Origin: Pseudomonadota bacterium
GTDB taxonomy: Bacteria > Pseudomonadota > Alphaproteobacteria > SMXQ01
Assembly (NCBI GenBank): GCA_022562375.1
Contig: JADFPK010000120.1
Span: 1-5,981, forward strand
Reading direction: 5' to 3'
Length of the DNA: 5,981 nucleotides
In this document: positions 1 to 5,506 of the stretch, piece after piece
Layout: each line of letters opens with the position of its first letter
Position numbering within the stretch: position 1 is the first letter of the stretch
Translations under genes and position numbers: made by a program
The notes under the pieces: model-generated
Told to the model about the DNA's origin: nothing
Seen by the model: the letters and a program-made list of their open reading frames with translations, nothing else
Databases searched by the model: none

Positions 1-11
1 AACTTCACAAA

Positions 12-47
12 CCGCCCGGCCGCCGCGACCTGGGCGGCGGGGTCCTC
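12..47. repeat. Near-perfect 36-bp direct repeat of 1798-1833
   Basis: Positions 12-47 match 1798-1833 with one mismatch (42 versus 1828); the first 30 bases are identical. Both copies code for the AAQVAAAGR segment of the two paralogous virion proteins, in the same frame and orientation. The repeat is part of the longer diverged homology 1-232 / 1786-2018 and is far better conserved at DNA level than the middle of that homology. It is a possible substrate for homologous recombination that would delete the plus-strand cargo gene. Confidence 0.85.
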
Positions 48-184
48 CGAGTACATGCCGCCGATCAGCGAATCGCGAAGCACGGCGGACAACATGCCGG
101 TCGCAGCGACGTAATCGTCCTCGACCGACGCCCGGTCCTCGGGCGGATGTTCGGCGATGTCCTCGGCAAGGTTTGCGAACACGG

Positions 185-232
185 CATCGACCGCCGCCCG
201 GTCGGCCGCATCGTCGGCGTCCGGTTTCTCGC
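185..232. repeat. 48-bp direct repeat of 1971-2018, ending at the breakpoint
   Basis: Positions 185-232 match 1971-2018 with three mismatches in 48. In both copies the stretch codes for the EKPDA...RAAVD segment. Similarity ends sharply after 232: the full gene goes on into its KGKLANG coding sequence, whereas the left copy enters unrelated DNA and a TGA within about 10 bases. The abrupt end marks the rearrangement junction between phage-derived sequence and the cargo-gene region. Confidence 0.8.
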
Positions 233-263
233 TGGCGGTGCATCAGGTCATCGGAGGCTGAGT

Positions 264-293
264 TTGACCGGCGGGAAACCGGAGTCCTATACT
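264..293 (+). promoter_or_regulatory. Sigma70-type promoter for the secreted-protein gene
   Basis: TTGACC (264-269) and TATACT (288-293) each match the sigma70 -35 and -10 consensus at five of six positions and are separated by 18 bases. A start of transcription near 300 would leave a leader of about 20 bases before the GAGGG ribosome binding site at 308-312 and the ATG at 321. The promoter lies just outside the truncated paralogue. It gives the gene at 321-803 expression independent of the phage operon, which runs the other way. Confidence 0.7.
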
Positions 294-320
294 CTCTACC
301 TTCCGTTGAGGGATTTGGCG

Positions 321-803
321 ATGAAAATGATGTCACGGATGAAACTACACCTGTCCGGTTTACTCCTTTGCATTTCCTTGGCCGTCGGTGCGCCAGCTGT
401 CATGGCTGGCGCTGAGCCGTTTCGACCGATCGACGCCAAGGCGTTGATCAAACCGTGCTGGGATCTATCGGAAGAAAAACGGTCGAGCGGCGTCACGGCG
501 ACGATGCGACAAGGCACGTTGGATACCGTCCTTTGTCTCGAGAAGGTCATACTGGATCAAGTCGAAATTCTCTTTCCCGATGGTGAAAATCTTTCGCGCG
601 CCCAAGCCGAAGAAAAGCTCGAACGTTTGCGTTTTGCCGTCGGCAGTTTTTACTGGTCGCTTTACAATGGACACGTAGGCTGTAAAGGTTTCTGTGGAAC
701 CATGTGGCAGGTATTACATTTGGCCAAAAACGCGGACTTCCTTGAGCAAATGATCCGGGACATAGCGGACCAACGAAACCGGTACGAGATCGAAGGGCCT
801 TAA
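321..803 (+). CDS. Small secreted cysteine-containing protein, likely moron/cargo gene
   Basis: The ATG at 321 is preceded by GAGGG at 308-312 (8-base spacing) and the promoter at 264-293. It begins a 160-aa protein with a clear Sec signal peptide: basic residues up to about residue 10, a hydrophobic core at about 11-25, and candidate signal peptidase I sites after VMA (29) or AGA (31). LLLC at 14-17 is a poor lipobox, so a lipoprotein is unlikely. The open frame extends up to 147, but those extra residues would bury the signal peptide; Met7 (339) is an alternative start. The mature part, predicted periplasmic or exported, is about 130 residues and mostly helical, with four cysteines: one near its start (CWDL), one in VLCLEK, and two in GCKGFCGTM. 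These could form disulfides. From memory the CGTM plus C-terminal QRN-Y pattern recalls uncharacterised alphaproteobacterial proteins; no function is recognised. GC is low (25-26 of 60 in the stretches at 541-600 and 661-720) against over 60% in the phage genes, pointing to a different origin. It converges on the phage operon with 82 bases between (804-885), where no convincing terminator hairpin is seen. Confidence 0.82.
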   Translation: MKMMSRMKLHLSGLLLCISLAVGAPAVMAGAEPFRPIDAKALIKPCWDLSEEKRSSGVTATMRQGTLDTVLCLEKVILDQVEILFPDGENLSRAQAEEKLERLRFAVGSFYWSLYNGHVGCKGFCGTMWQVLHLAKNADFLEQMIRDIADQRNRYEIEGP

Positions 804-885
804 CGCCGGTTAGCGTCGGGTTACGCGGGAATTAAAGCTGTCACCCTCCAAGTGATCTAACCTAGTAGCTCGCTTCCGCTGTCAC

Positions 886-2961
886 TCACGGCTTTTTCGG
901 TGCGATCCGGAAGCTCTCGGCGCGCGGCACCCAGCCTCCTTTGTATGTTTTATATTTCGGCTGACGTTTCATGAAATCGAGGCGCCTGTTGACCATCTTG
1001 TTGTTGACGTCGACGATCTTTCCTTCCCGGACCGCGCGGTCAATCGCCGCACGGGTCTTCGGTCCGACGTTCCCGTCGTAAACCGGATTGCCTTTTTTAT
1101 CCGATATCCTGAGGTCGGTGCCAAGAACATCATCCAGCGATTGTTGCAAGAGTTGCCCGGCGTTCGTAATGCCGTGGAGAATGCCGCTGTCGAAGAGCTG
1201 TTCCGGAAGTTGCGGCGTTTGTTTCTTCATGCCGGGAATGTCCCAGACCTTCTTGATTCTTAACTTGTCGAAAAACTCTTCGCGGAAAACCCTTTCGATC
1301 TGCTGTGGCGTAAGGTTCTTTGTGGACTTGGGCAGTTTGAGATCCGGCCGCTTTTTCCTGAGATCATTAAGCAACTCTTGTGAGAAGCCTTCTTTGGTCG
1401 GACCGCCGGGATCCTTAGGATCACTAACGAATTTGCCTTCGCGGGGCCTCAGGTTTCCACGGTACTTCTTGAACAAAGCATCAGCGTCTTTATCCCTTGG
1501 CGCTTTCACATTGCCGGCACTGCCACGTGTGGCGCCCGCTTTCCCCGCGGCGTGGGATACCTGTGTCCCGTTACCACCGGTCCCCGGTTGTTGCGGGGTT
1601 CCCGGCGGGGCGATCGGTTCCACTTCTCTATCTTTCCCTTCCTCTCCTTGCTGCGCCATCTTCTCCGCCGCCAGTTGCACGATGCGGGCGGGGGGGAGGC
1701 CGGGATAGGCGTAGGCGTTGATCGTCCGGGCGCGGGTGAGGGTGTCGGCGGGGAGATTGATGATGAGCACGGGATCGGAATTATCGAACGCAACCAGCCG
1801 CCCGGCCGCCGCGACCTGGGCGGCGGGATCCTCGGACAACATGCCGGCGGTTAGCGAATCGCTAAGGGCGGCGGGCAACATGCCGGTCCGGCGGACGAAA
1901 CGGGTTTCGATGATCGCCATCTCTTCCGGCGGCCGCCCGACGTTGGCCTCGACAAGGCCCTCGAACAGCTCATCGACCGCCGCCCGCTCGGCCGGATCGC
2001 CGGCGTCCGGTTTCTCGCCGTTCGCAAGCTTGCCCTTGACCCGCGCCGCGCCGTCGGCCCTTCTCGCGTTGTCTTCGTCGAAGCGCTTGAGCTCGGCGAG
2101 GAAGTCGGCGTACTCCGCGGCACTGATCGTCCCCTCCTCGAACTCGGAGTCGAGCTCCTCGGCGAACGCCTGGCCGGTCGCCACCCGGAAGTCGAGATCG
2201 GCCACCGCCACCGTGTTTGCCTTATCCGCCTGTCTGGCCGCGTTCCTCGCGTTGTCCTTCTCGCTCCTGGCGATGCGGCCCAACAGCAGCCTCGCCGGCC
2301 TGGGCCCAAGCTCGGCGTCGAAGCCGCCCTTCTGGATCAGCGCCCGCGCCTCACCGGTCTTGCCGCGTTCGATCAGCCCGTCGATGGCGGCGCTGACGGC
2401 GCCGGCGCGAAGCCTGGTCCGTTGCTCCGCGGCCTCATCGCTGGCGAACACGCCGTCGAATTGGCCTATCAAATCATCTACGGTCGAAAGCAGGCCGGAA
2501 AGCCCCTTGGCGTCGCGCTTCGCCGCCGCCGCGATCTCCGCCCCCGCCGCCTCGATGTTGGCGAAGGCTTTTTGGTGACGCTCGAGGTTGAGGCGGTGGA
2601 GTGCTGCGGTCTGGAACCGCTCCATGGCGCCTTCCATGTTGGCCCTGGTAACATCGATGGCGTCCTGGCTGATGAGCCGGCCCTGGGGGCCCCTGGGGAT
2701 ATCGGAGAGATGCTCGCTCCGCATCTCGGACGCGACCTTCATCAAATCCTTCACGAACATCGGATCGGCGGAATCGCCATCCCGTTTGGCGCGCCCGAAC
2801 TCCGCCGCCATGTCGCGCTGGAAGGCGAGCGTCCTCTCGGTGATGAAGTTGGCGTCGTCGAGCTTCTGCTGGCGCGCCATCGCCCTCTTCGCCGCCTCGC
2901 TCAACTCCGGCGGTTCGGCGAACTCGAAGCGTCCATCGTCGTCGAATGGAATTTTGGGCAT
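886..2961 (-). CDS. Virion-associated peptidoglycan hydrolase: long helical internal virion protein with C-terminal GH108 lysozyme domain
   Basis: This is a 691-aa protein in three parts. Residues 1 to about 435 are charged and alanine-rich, predicted helical and without hydrophobic segments, as in phage internal virion/ejection proteins. Residues about 438-490 form a Pro/Gly/Gln/Thr-rich linker. The C-terminus resembles the GH108 family: Glu508 in REGKF is the expected catalytic acid (family pattern EGGY), followed by DPKDPGGPTKEGF (514-526) and LTPQQIERVFREEFFD, matching the usual LT..E...IYR..YWD. A peptidoglycan-binding-type tail follows, with DGNVGPKTRAAID and NRRLDFMKRQPKY then GGWVPR. 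The predicted action is cleavage of the glycan backbone of the cell wall, most likely as a virion component opening the wall during DNA ejection, by analogy with T7 gp16 (whose lytic domain is N-terminal). A holin-partnered endolysin is less likely given the long N-terminal part and the location among virion genes. The start is supported by GAGGAGGG at 2967-2974. GC drops sharply over the lytic domain (27-29 of 60 at 1081-1140, 1261-1320 and 1321-1380, versus 39-43 of 60 at 2041-2160), suggesting the domain was acquired separately. A broken paralogue lies at 1-242. Confidence 0.85.
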   Translation of the reverse strand: MPKIPFDDDGRFEFAEPPELSEAAKRAMARQQKLDDANFITERTLAFQRDMAAEFGRAKRDGDSADPMFVKDLMKVASEMRSEHLSDIPRGPQGRLISQDAIDVTRANMEGAMERFQTAALHRLNLERHQKAFANIEAAGAEIAAAAKRDAKGLSGLLSTVDDLIGQFDGVFASDEAAEQRTRLRAGAVSAAIDGLIERGKTGEARALIQKGGFDAELGPRPARLLLGRIARSEKDNARNAARQADKANTVAVADLDFRVATGQAFAEELDSEFEEGTISAAEYADFLAELKRFDEDNARRADGAARVKGKLANGEKPDAGDPAERAAVDELFEGLVEANVGRPPEEMAIIETRFVRRTGMLPAALSDSLTAGMLSEDPAAQVAAAGRLVAFDNSDPVLIINLPADTLTRARTINAYAYPGLPPARIVQLAAEKMAQQGEEGKDREVEPIAPPGTPQQPGTGGNGTQVSHAAGKAGATRGSAGNVKAPRDKDADALFKKYRGNLRPREGKFVSDPKDPGGPTKEGFSQELLNDLRKKRPDLKLPKSTKNLTPQQIERVFREEFFDKLRIKKVWDIPGMKKQTPQLPEQLFDSGILHGITNAGQLLQQSLDDVLGTDLRISDKKGNPVYDGNVGPKTRAAIDRAVREGKIVDVNNKMVNRRLDFMKRQPKYKTYKGGWVPRAESFRIAPKKP

Positions 2962-2966
2962 CGCTG

Positions 2967-2974
2967 CCCTCCTC
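2967..2974 (-). promoter_or_regulatory. Ribosome binding site of the 691-aa virion lysozyme gene
   Basis: GAGGAGGG on the minus strand lies 5 bases before the ATG at 2961. It sits in the 42-base gap after the coiled-coil gene, so this gene is probably translated from its own strong site rather than by overlap coupling. Confidence 0.7.
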
Positions 2975-3003
2975 GAAATTGTGGAATTTCCGGGTTGGCC
3001 GGG

Positions 3004-3606
3004 TCAGTCGGCGAGGTAGCGGGCGTGGGCGCCGGCTTCGAGATCGGCAAGGGTGCGGACCTCGCGCCGGCAATAGGCGTTCACGTCCTCGGTCAGCCAC
3101 TTGTGCAGGCCGATGAAGCCGCAGAAAACCTGCAGGCGGAAGCACACCCGGTCGGGATCGAGCGGCCCATCGACGGCCTCGGCGCGGGTCTCGGCCGGGC
3201 GGAGCTTGACGATCTCCGCCGCGAGTTCGGCCATGGCGTCGAGTTCCCTGGCCACCGCCCTCAGGTGATCCTCGAGCCGCGCCACCGCCCCGGCGCGCTT
3301 GGCGACAAGGGCGTGAAGGCGCTTGTTCCGGGACCGCGCCTCGGCGGCGCGCTCGGCGTCCCTGGCCTCGGCCAGTTGGGCCTCGGCCTCCGCTCTCGCC
3401 AGAACCAAATTACGGATCTTCTCCGCGGTCTCGCCTGCCTCGCGCTCGATGAGGCCGAGCTTGCGCGAAGCACTCCGATCGCCGTCCTCGCGCGCAAGGG
3501 CAAGGGCGCGGCGCTCACCGTCGATTTCATTGGCCTTCTGCCGCGCCCCGGCGAGGTTCCGCTCGATGCCGGCGATCTTGTTTTGCCAATAGTCTTGCCC
3601 GCTCAT
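3004..3606 (-). CDS. Coiled-coil phage protein of unknown function
   Basis: This is a 200-aa protein. Residues about 5-140 are almost wholly Ala/Glu/Arg/Leu/Lys with heptad-like spacing, a long predicted coiled coil. The last 50 or so residues differ: the segment VCFRLQVFCGFIGLHKW and a later YCRR bring three cysteines and aromatic residues, suggesting a small globular end. There is no signal peptide or transmembrane span. The ATG at 3606 overlaps the stop of the preceding gene (ATGA, 4 bases) and has a perfect GGAGGT at 3615-3620 with 8-base spacing. Its place just before the virion lysozyme gene makes a structural or assembly role likely, for example a virion core component or chaperone, but this is inference from context. 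No family is recognised, and coiled-coil composition alone would mislead a homology guess. Confidence 0.75.
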   Translation of the reverse strand: MSGQDYWQNKIAGIERNLAGARQKANEIDGERRALALAREDGDRSASRKLGLIEREAGETAEKIRNLVLARAEAEAQLAEARDAERAAEARSRNKRLHALVAKRAGAVARLEDHLRAVARELDAMAELAAEIVKLRPAETRAEAVDGPLDPDRVCFRLQVFCGFIGLHKWLTEDVNAYCRREVRTLADLEAGAHARYLAD

Positions 3607-3914
3607 TTCCCTTTACCTCCGAGGATCCCGCGCTTGCGGTCATGCCAACGGACCAGGGAAGAAGCGGCGGAAGGCGATGGTGATCCCTTGGCGAAGTTGG
3701 CGCCCCGCCAGCGCCGGTCCTTGGTGATCAGAAGATCAAACGGCCGCTTCAGCGCCTTGCGAAGGTCCGCCGTCATGCAGCGGCGCGCGACCTCGAGGGA
3801 GAACTCGGACGGCTCCACCCGCAAGCGATCGAGATAGATCGGGTAGACGGTATTAGGGTCGACTTCGAAAGTTCCGTCCCGGCGGCTGTTCACCCATGGA
3901 GGCAAATCCGTCAT
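3603..3914 (-). CDS. Hypothetical phage protein (103 aa)
   Basis: A small basic protein that starts MTDLPPWVNSRRDGTFEVD and ends in a Lys/Arg/Gly-rich tail. The N-terminal part has the look of a compact domain (PPWV, DGTFEVDP, YPIYLDRL, EVARRCMTADLRKAL); residues after about 75 look disordered. It is tightly embedded: its ATG shares one base with the TGA of the gene before (TGATG at 3916-3912), and its TGA overlaps the ATG of the next gene (ATGA). Such double coupling supports a real gene made in step with its neighbours. A weak GGGGAA lies about 10 bases before the start, so coupling probably drives its translation. The function is not recognised; a minor virion or assembly protein is a guess from position. 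Confidence 0.72.
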   Translation of the reverse strand: MTDLPPWVNSRRDGTFEVDPNTVYPIYLDRLRVEPSEFSLEVARRCMTADLRKALKRPFDLLITKDRRWRGANFAKGSPSPSAASSLVRWHDRKRGILGGKGK

Positions 3915-4513
3915 CAGGACGTGTTCCCCGCCAGGGCAACGAAGTGGCGGATGATCTCAAGATCGTTGCCGAGCTGGGTCTCTTCGAGACGTTCGACCAG
4001 CTCCTCGCCGCCAAGACGCCGTACAGCCGCCATGGCGGCAGCGATTTTTTCGTCGAATTCGTCGCCGAATTCGCTGCGTAATTCCCCTTCGGCCTGGAGG
4101 CGCCGGTGTTCGTCCATCGTGTGATCGACGGGCATCGGGTCAAGGGCGGCGCGGTTGTACTTATCGACGATTCCACTTACCTGGCCCTGGTTGAGGCCGG
4201 CCTCGTGAAACCACTGCCGGGCGGTTTGCTCGAGCTCTTCATCGTAACCGGCGCCGGAGGCCACGAAAGGGCGTTCGATGCGATAGCCGTCGGGTCGATC
4301 GGGCGGGGCGAGCGCCTCCGCCATCGCCTTGACGAGATCAGGCGGCGTATCTTGCGGAGACTGCGTAGCGTCAGGCGCACTGGATGCGTCCTTGGCCGCC
4401 TCATCACCCGCGGACGGGCTTTGCGGCACTTTGATACCCCGCTCCTCTAAAGCCTCGGCCATGATGCTCTCAAGGGTACGGCCGGCTGGGCCGGCAGTCG
4501 GACTGTCGGACAA
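3914..4513 (-). CDS. Scaffold/capsid-assembly-like phage protein, TTG start
   Basis: A 199-aa acidic protein. The first 80 or so residues are low-complexity Ser/Pro/Ala/Asp with a short helix (LESIMAEALEERG); the rest is helical. The segment EQTARQWFHEAGLNQGQ, followed by EGELRSEFGDEFDEKIAAA, RRLGGEELVERLEE and LGNDLEIIRHF, has the layout I associate with podovirus-type scaffold/capsid-assembly proteins of alphaproteobacterial phages: an aromatic helix, then GLTQ-Q, then EWG..fd....A, then GLGN. This is recall of a pattern, not a search. A scaffold normally sits between portal and major capsid genes, which are not here, so it may instead be an internal virion protein sharing that helical repeat. 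The start is TTG at 4513, chosen because AAGGAGAG (4518-4525) sits 4 bases upstream and no ATG precedes it; Met18 would discard that site. The stop overlaps the next start (TGATG). Confidence 0.7.
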   Translation of the reverse strand: MSDSPTAGPAGRTLESIMAEALEERGIKVPQSPSAGDEAAKDASSAPDATQSPQDTPPDLVKAMAEALAPPDRPDGYRIERPFVASGAGYDEELEQTARQWFHEAGLNQGQVSGIVDKYNRAALDPMPVDHTMDEHRRLQAEGELRSEFGDEFDEKIAAAMAAVRRLGGEELVERLEETQLGNDLEIIRHFVALAGNTS

Positions 4514-4517
4514 GGGA

Positions 4518-4525
4518 CTCTCCTT
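4518..4525 (-). promoter_or_regulatory. Strong ribosome binding site deciding a TTG start
   Basis: AAGGAGAG on the minus strand is placed 4 bases before TTG at 4513. The only nearby in-frame ATG is 17 codons downstream and has no such site, so this element argues for TTG initiation. A strong site with a weak start codon may hold expression at a moderate level. Confidence 0.65.
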
Positions 4526-4629
4526 TTATGCTTGATGGGTTGGTATCGATCTGCGCGCCGGTCGTGCCGCGTTTACGAGGGGGCCGCGATTACGGCCGAT
4601 GGGGCGGGCCGGAAATCTGGGGAATTCAA

Positions 4630-5070
4630 TCACCCCGTCTCCGGCTTGATCTTGCTTGCGGCCGTGAGCAATGTCTTGCCGGCACCGAAAAAGCTCGACG
4701 TGCGACTCGCCTGGCCACCGAACCGGGCGGCCTGGGCTCGGGCCAGTTCACGCGATTCTGAAAGTTTTCCACCAAAGAGGACCGTGAGAGCGTCGAATTC
4801 GCCCTCCGCCGCCGTCTCCTCTTGCACCAGTAGCGGCGTGCCCTCGAGCCGCACCCCCGCCTTGGAGAAAGAGGCGCGCTGGGCGCCAAGGATCCGCACA
4901 TTCTCACGGCGCTTTTCGACTTCCTCCACCTCGGCGCGCTCGCGCGCGATGCGGGCGTTCTGCTCGGCGACGCGGGCCTGGAATTCGCCCGCGCGCTCGG
5001 CCGCGATTCCCTGCGAAATAGTGCCGAGCGCCCCAAGGACGAGCCCGGCGATCTCAAAAGGTGATCCCAT
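4630..5070 (-). CDS. Internal virion protein, T7 gp14-like
   Basis: A 146-aa protein. Residues 6-24 form a hydrophobic/glycine helix (EIAGLVLGALGTISQGIAA) that could be membrane-active. Residues 25-60 are a charged amphipathic helix (EFQARVAEQNARIARERAE). Next come GAQRASFSKAGVRLEGTPL (62-80), then more helix and an Ala-rich end. A small hydrophobic/Ala-Gly N-terminus, an Asn-Ala-rich helix and a Q/R-A...AGV-x-x-x-GTPL turn are the recurrent features of podovirus internal virion proteins of the T7 gp14 type. These enter the cell envelope with DNA and help build the ejection channel. The ATG at 5070 lies 17 bases inside the end of the gp13-like gene, and the purine-rich GAGAGTGAGAA just before it is a modest ribosome binding site. 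Its position straight after a gp13-like protein repeats the T7 order 13-14. The gp14 link is pattern-based; a generic virion protein remains possible. Confidence 0.72.
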   Translation of the reverse strand: MGSPFEIAGLVLGALGTISQGIAAERAGEFQARVAEQNARIARERAEVEEVEKRRENVRILGAQRASFSKAGVRLEGTPLLVQEETAAEGEFDALTVLFGGKLSESRELARAQAARFGGQASRTSSFFGAGKTLLTAASKIKPETG

Positions 5071-5506
5071 TTCTCACTCTCGCATAAAGCCAATAATTTT
5101 CACCATTAGGGCCGTAGCCCACCATCTCGCCTTCGCAACGGAAGCCGAGCCGTTCGGCCCATCTTCGAGCCACTTCGAGATCCGTGCGGACGCCGATTTG
5201 AAGCCGGCGCAGCCGAAGACCACGTTCGACCAGTTCCATCCCCCGCCTGACATGCTTGTGAAGAAAAACCGGATGACGCCGCATCTCATCGGAAGCGAGC
5301 AGCCAGGCGCTTGCCACGCCTTTCGCCACCAATGTAACGCCGGAGGATGCAAGGACCCGGTCCTCATGAACGATCGAGAACGCCGGATCGGAATCTCGAT
5401 GATGTGACGTGAGATCCCCGACACCGGCACTCGCGAGCGCTTTGACCTCGATCGCACCGGGCTCGATCAGGTGAAGATGGGCGGGCTCGAAGGGAACGAT
5501 TCGCAT
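5054..5506 (-). CDS. GNAT-fold phage protein, T7 gp13-like
   Basis: This is a 150-aa protein from the ATG at 5506 (MRIVPFEPAHLHLI). The open frame continues upstream to 5632, but those 42 residues are Arg/Pro-rich antisense-like sequence inside the methyltransferase gene, so the shorter start is preferred although no clear Shine-Dalgarno is present. Features of a GNAT acyltransferase: a first strand/helix with an EPAHL motif, a central SGVTLVAKGVASAWLL segment (55-70), a helix with HKHVRRGMELVERG (83-96), and ARRWAERLGFRCEGEM (113-128), the usual C-terminal signature. It ends GYGPNGENYWLYARV, common in phage versions. The acetyl-CoA pyrophosphate loop (Q/R-x-x-G-x-A/G) is not clearly present around 83-90, so catalysis is doubtful. 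T7 gp13, of related fold, is needed for virion morphogenesis rather than known to acetylate anything. It overlaps the methyltransferase by 40 bases and the gp14-like gene by 17. Confidence 0.78.
   Translation of the reverse strand: MRIVPFEPAHLHLIEPGAIEVKALASAGVGDLTSHHRDSDPAFSIVHEDRVLASSGVTLVAKGVASAWLLASDEMRRHPVFLHKHVRRGMELVERGLRLRRLQIGVRTDLEVARRWAERLGFRCEGEMVGYGPNGENYWLYARVRNGITF

Larger units (their letters stand above)
1..242 (-). pseudogene. 5'-truncated paralogue of the virion GH108 protein gene (partial, runs off left edge)
   Basis: Translating the minus strand with the frame set by the codon at 230-228 gives an uninterrupted stretch to position 1. It begins EKPDADDAADRAAVD and includes the segment SEDPAAQVAAAGR. 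It aligns without gaps to residues 316-392 of the 691-aa protein encoded at 2961-886; by hand 47 of 77 residues are identical. Upstream the frame meets a TGA at 245-243, and similarity to the full copy stops abruptly around 232. No ATG start lies between the TGA and the homology, and the roughly 315 N-terminal residues of the full protein have no counterpart here. The stretch is therefore a gene remnant whose 5' part was removed, or replaced by the promoter region of the plus-strand gene at 321. Whether the part beyond the left edge still carries a linker and lytic domain cannot be seen. A re-started shorter gene (for example from the in-frame GTG in the sequence Ala-Val-Phe) is possible but has no clear ribosome binding site. 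The homology is certain; pseudogene status is inference. Confidence 0.8.

Noticed and set aside
804..885. Possible bidirectional terminator between the convergent genes
   Set aside because: Only short or wide-loop pairings (for example ACGC/GCGT, AGTGA/TCACT) and no T-run were seen; the 8-base repeat GCTGTCAC at 837 and 878 is within chance.
1718..2578. Plus-strand open frame of 286 codons
   Set aside because: It is a Ser/Ala-rich antisense shadow of the helical part of the 691-aa gene, where GC-rich third positions leave the opposite strand open.
2422..3837. Long plus-strand open frame of 471 codons opposite the minus-strand virion genes
   Set aside because: It spans three well-supported minus-strand genes and their junctions, has Gly/Arg/Leu-rich composition typical of antisense reading in GC-rich DNA, and has no recognisable domain.
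4582..4597. GGCCG/CGGCC hairpin in the gap before the TTG-started gene
   Set aside because: A five-base stem without a T-run in GC-rich DNA is expected by chance; it does not make a convincing terminator or regulatory structure.
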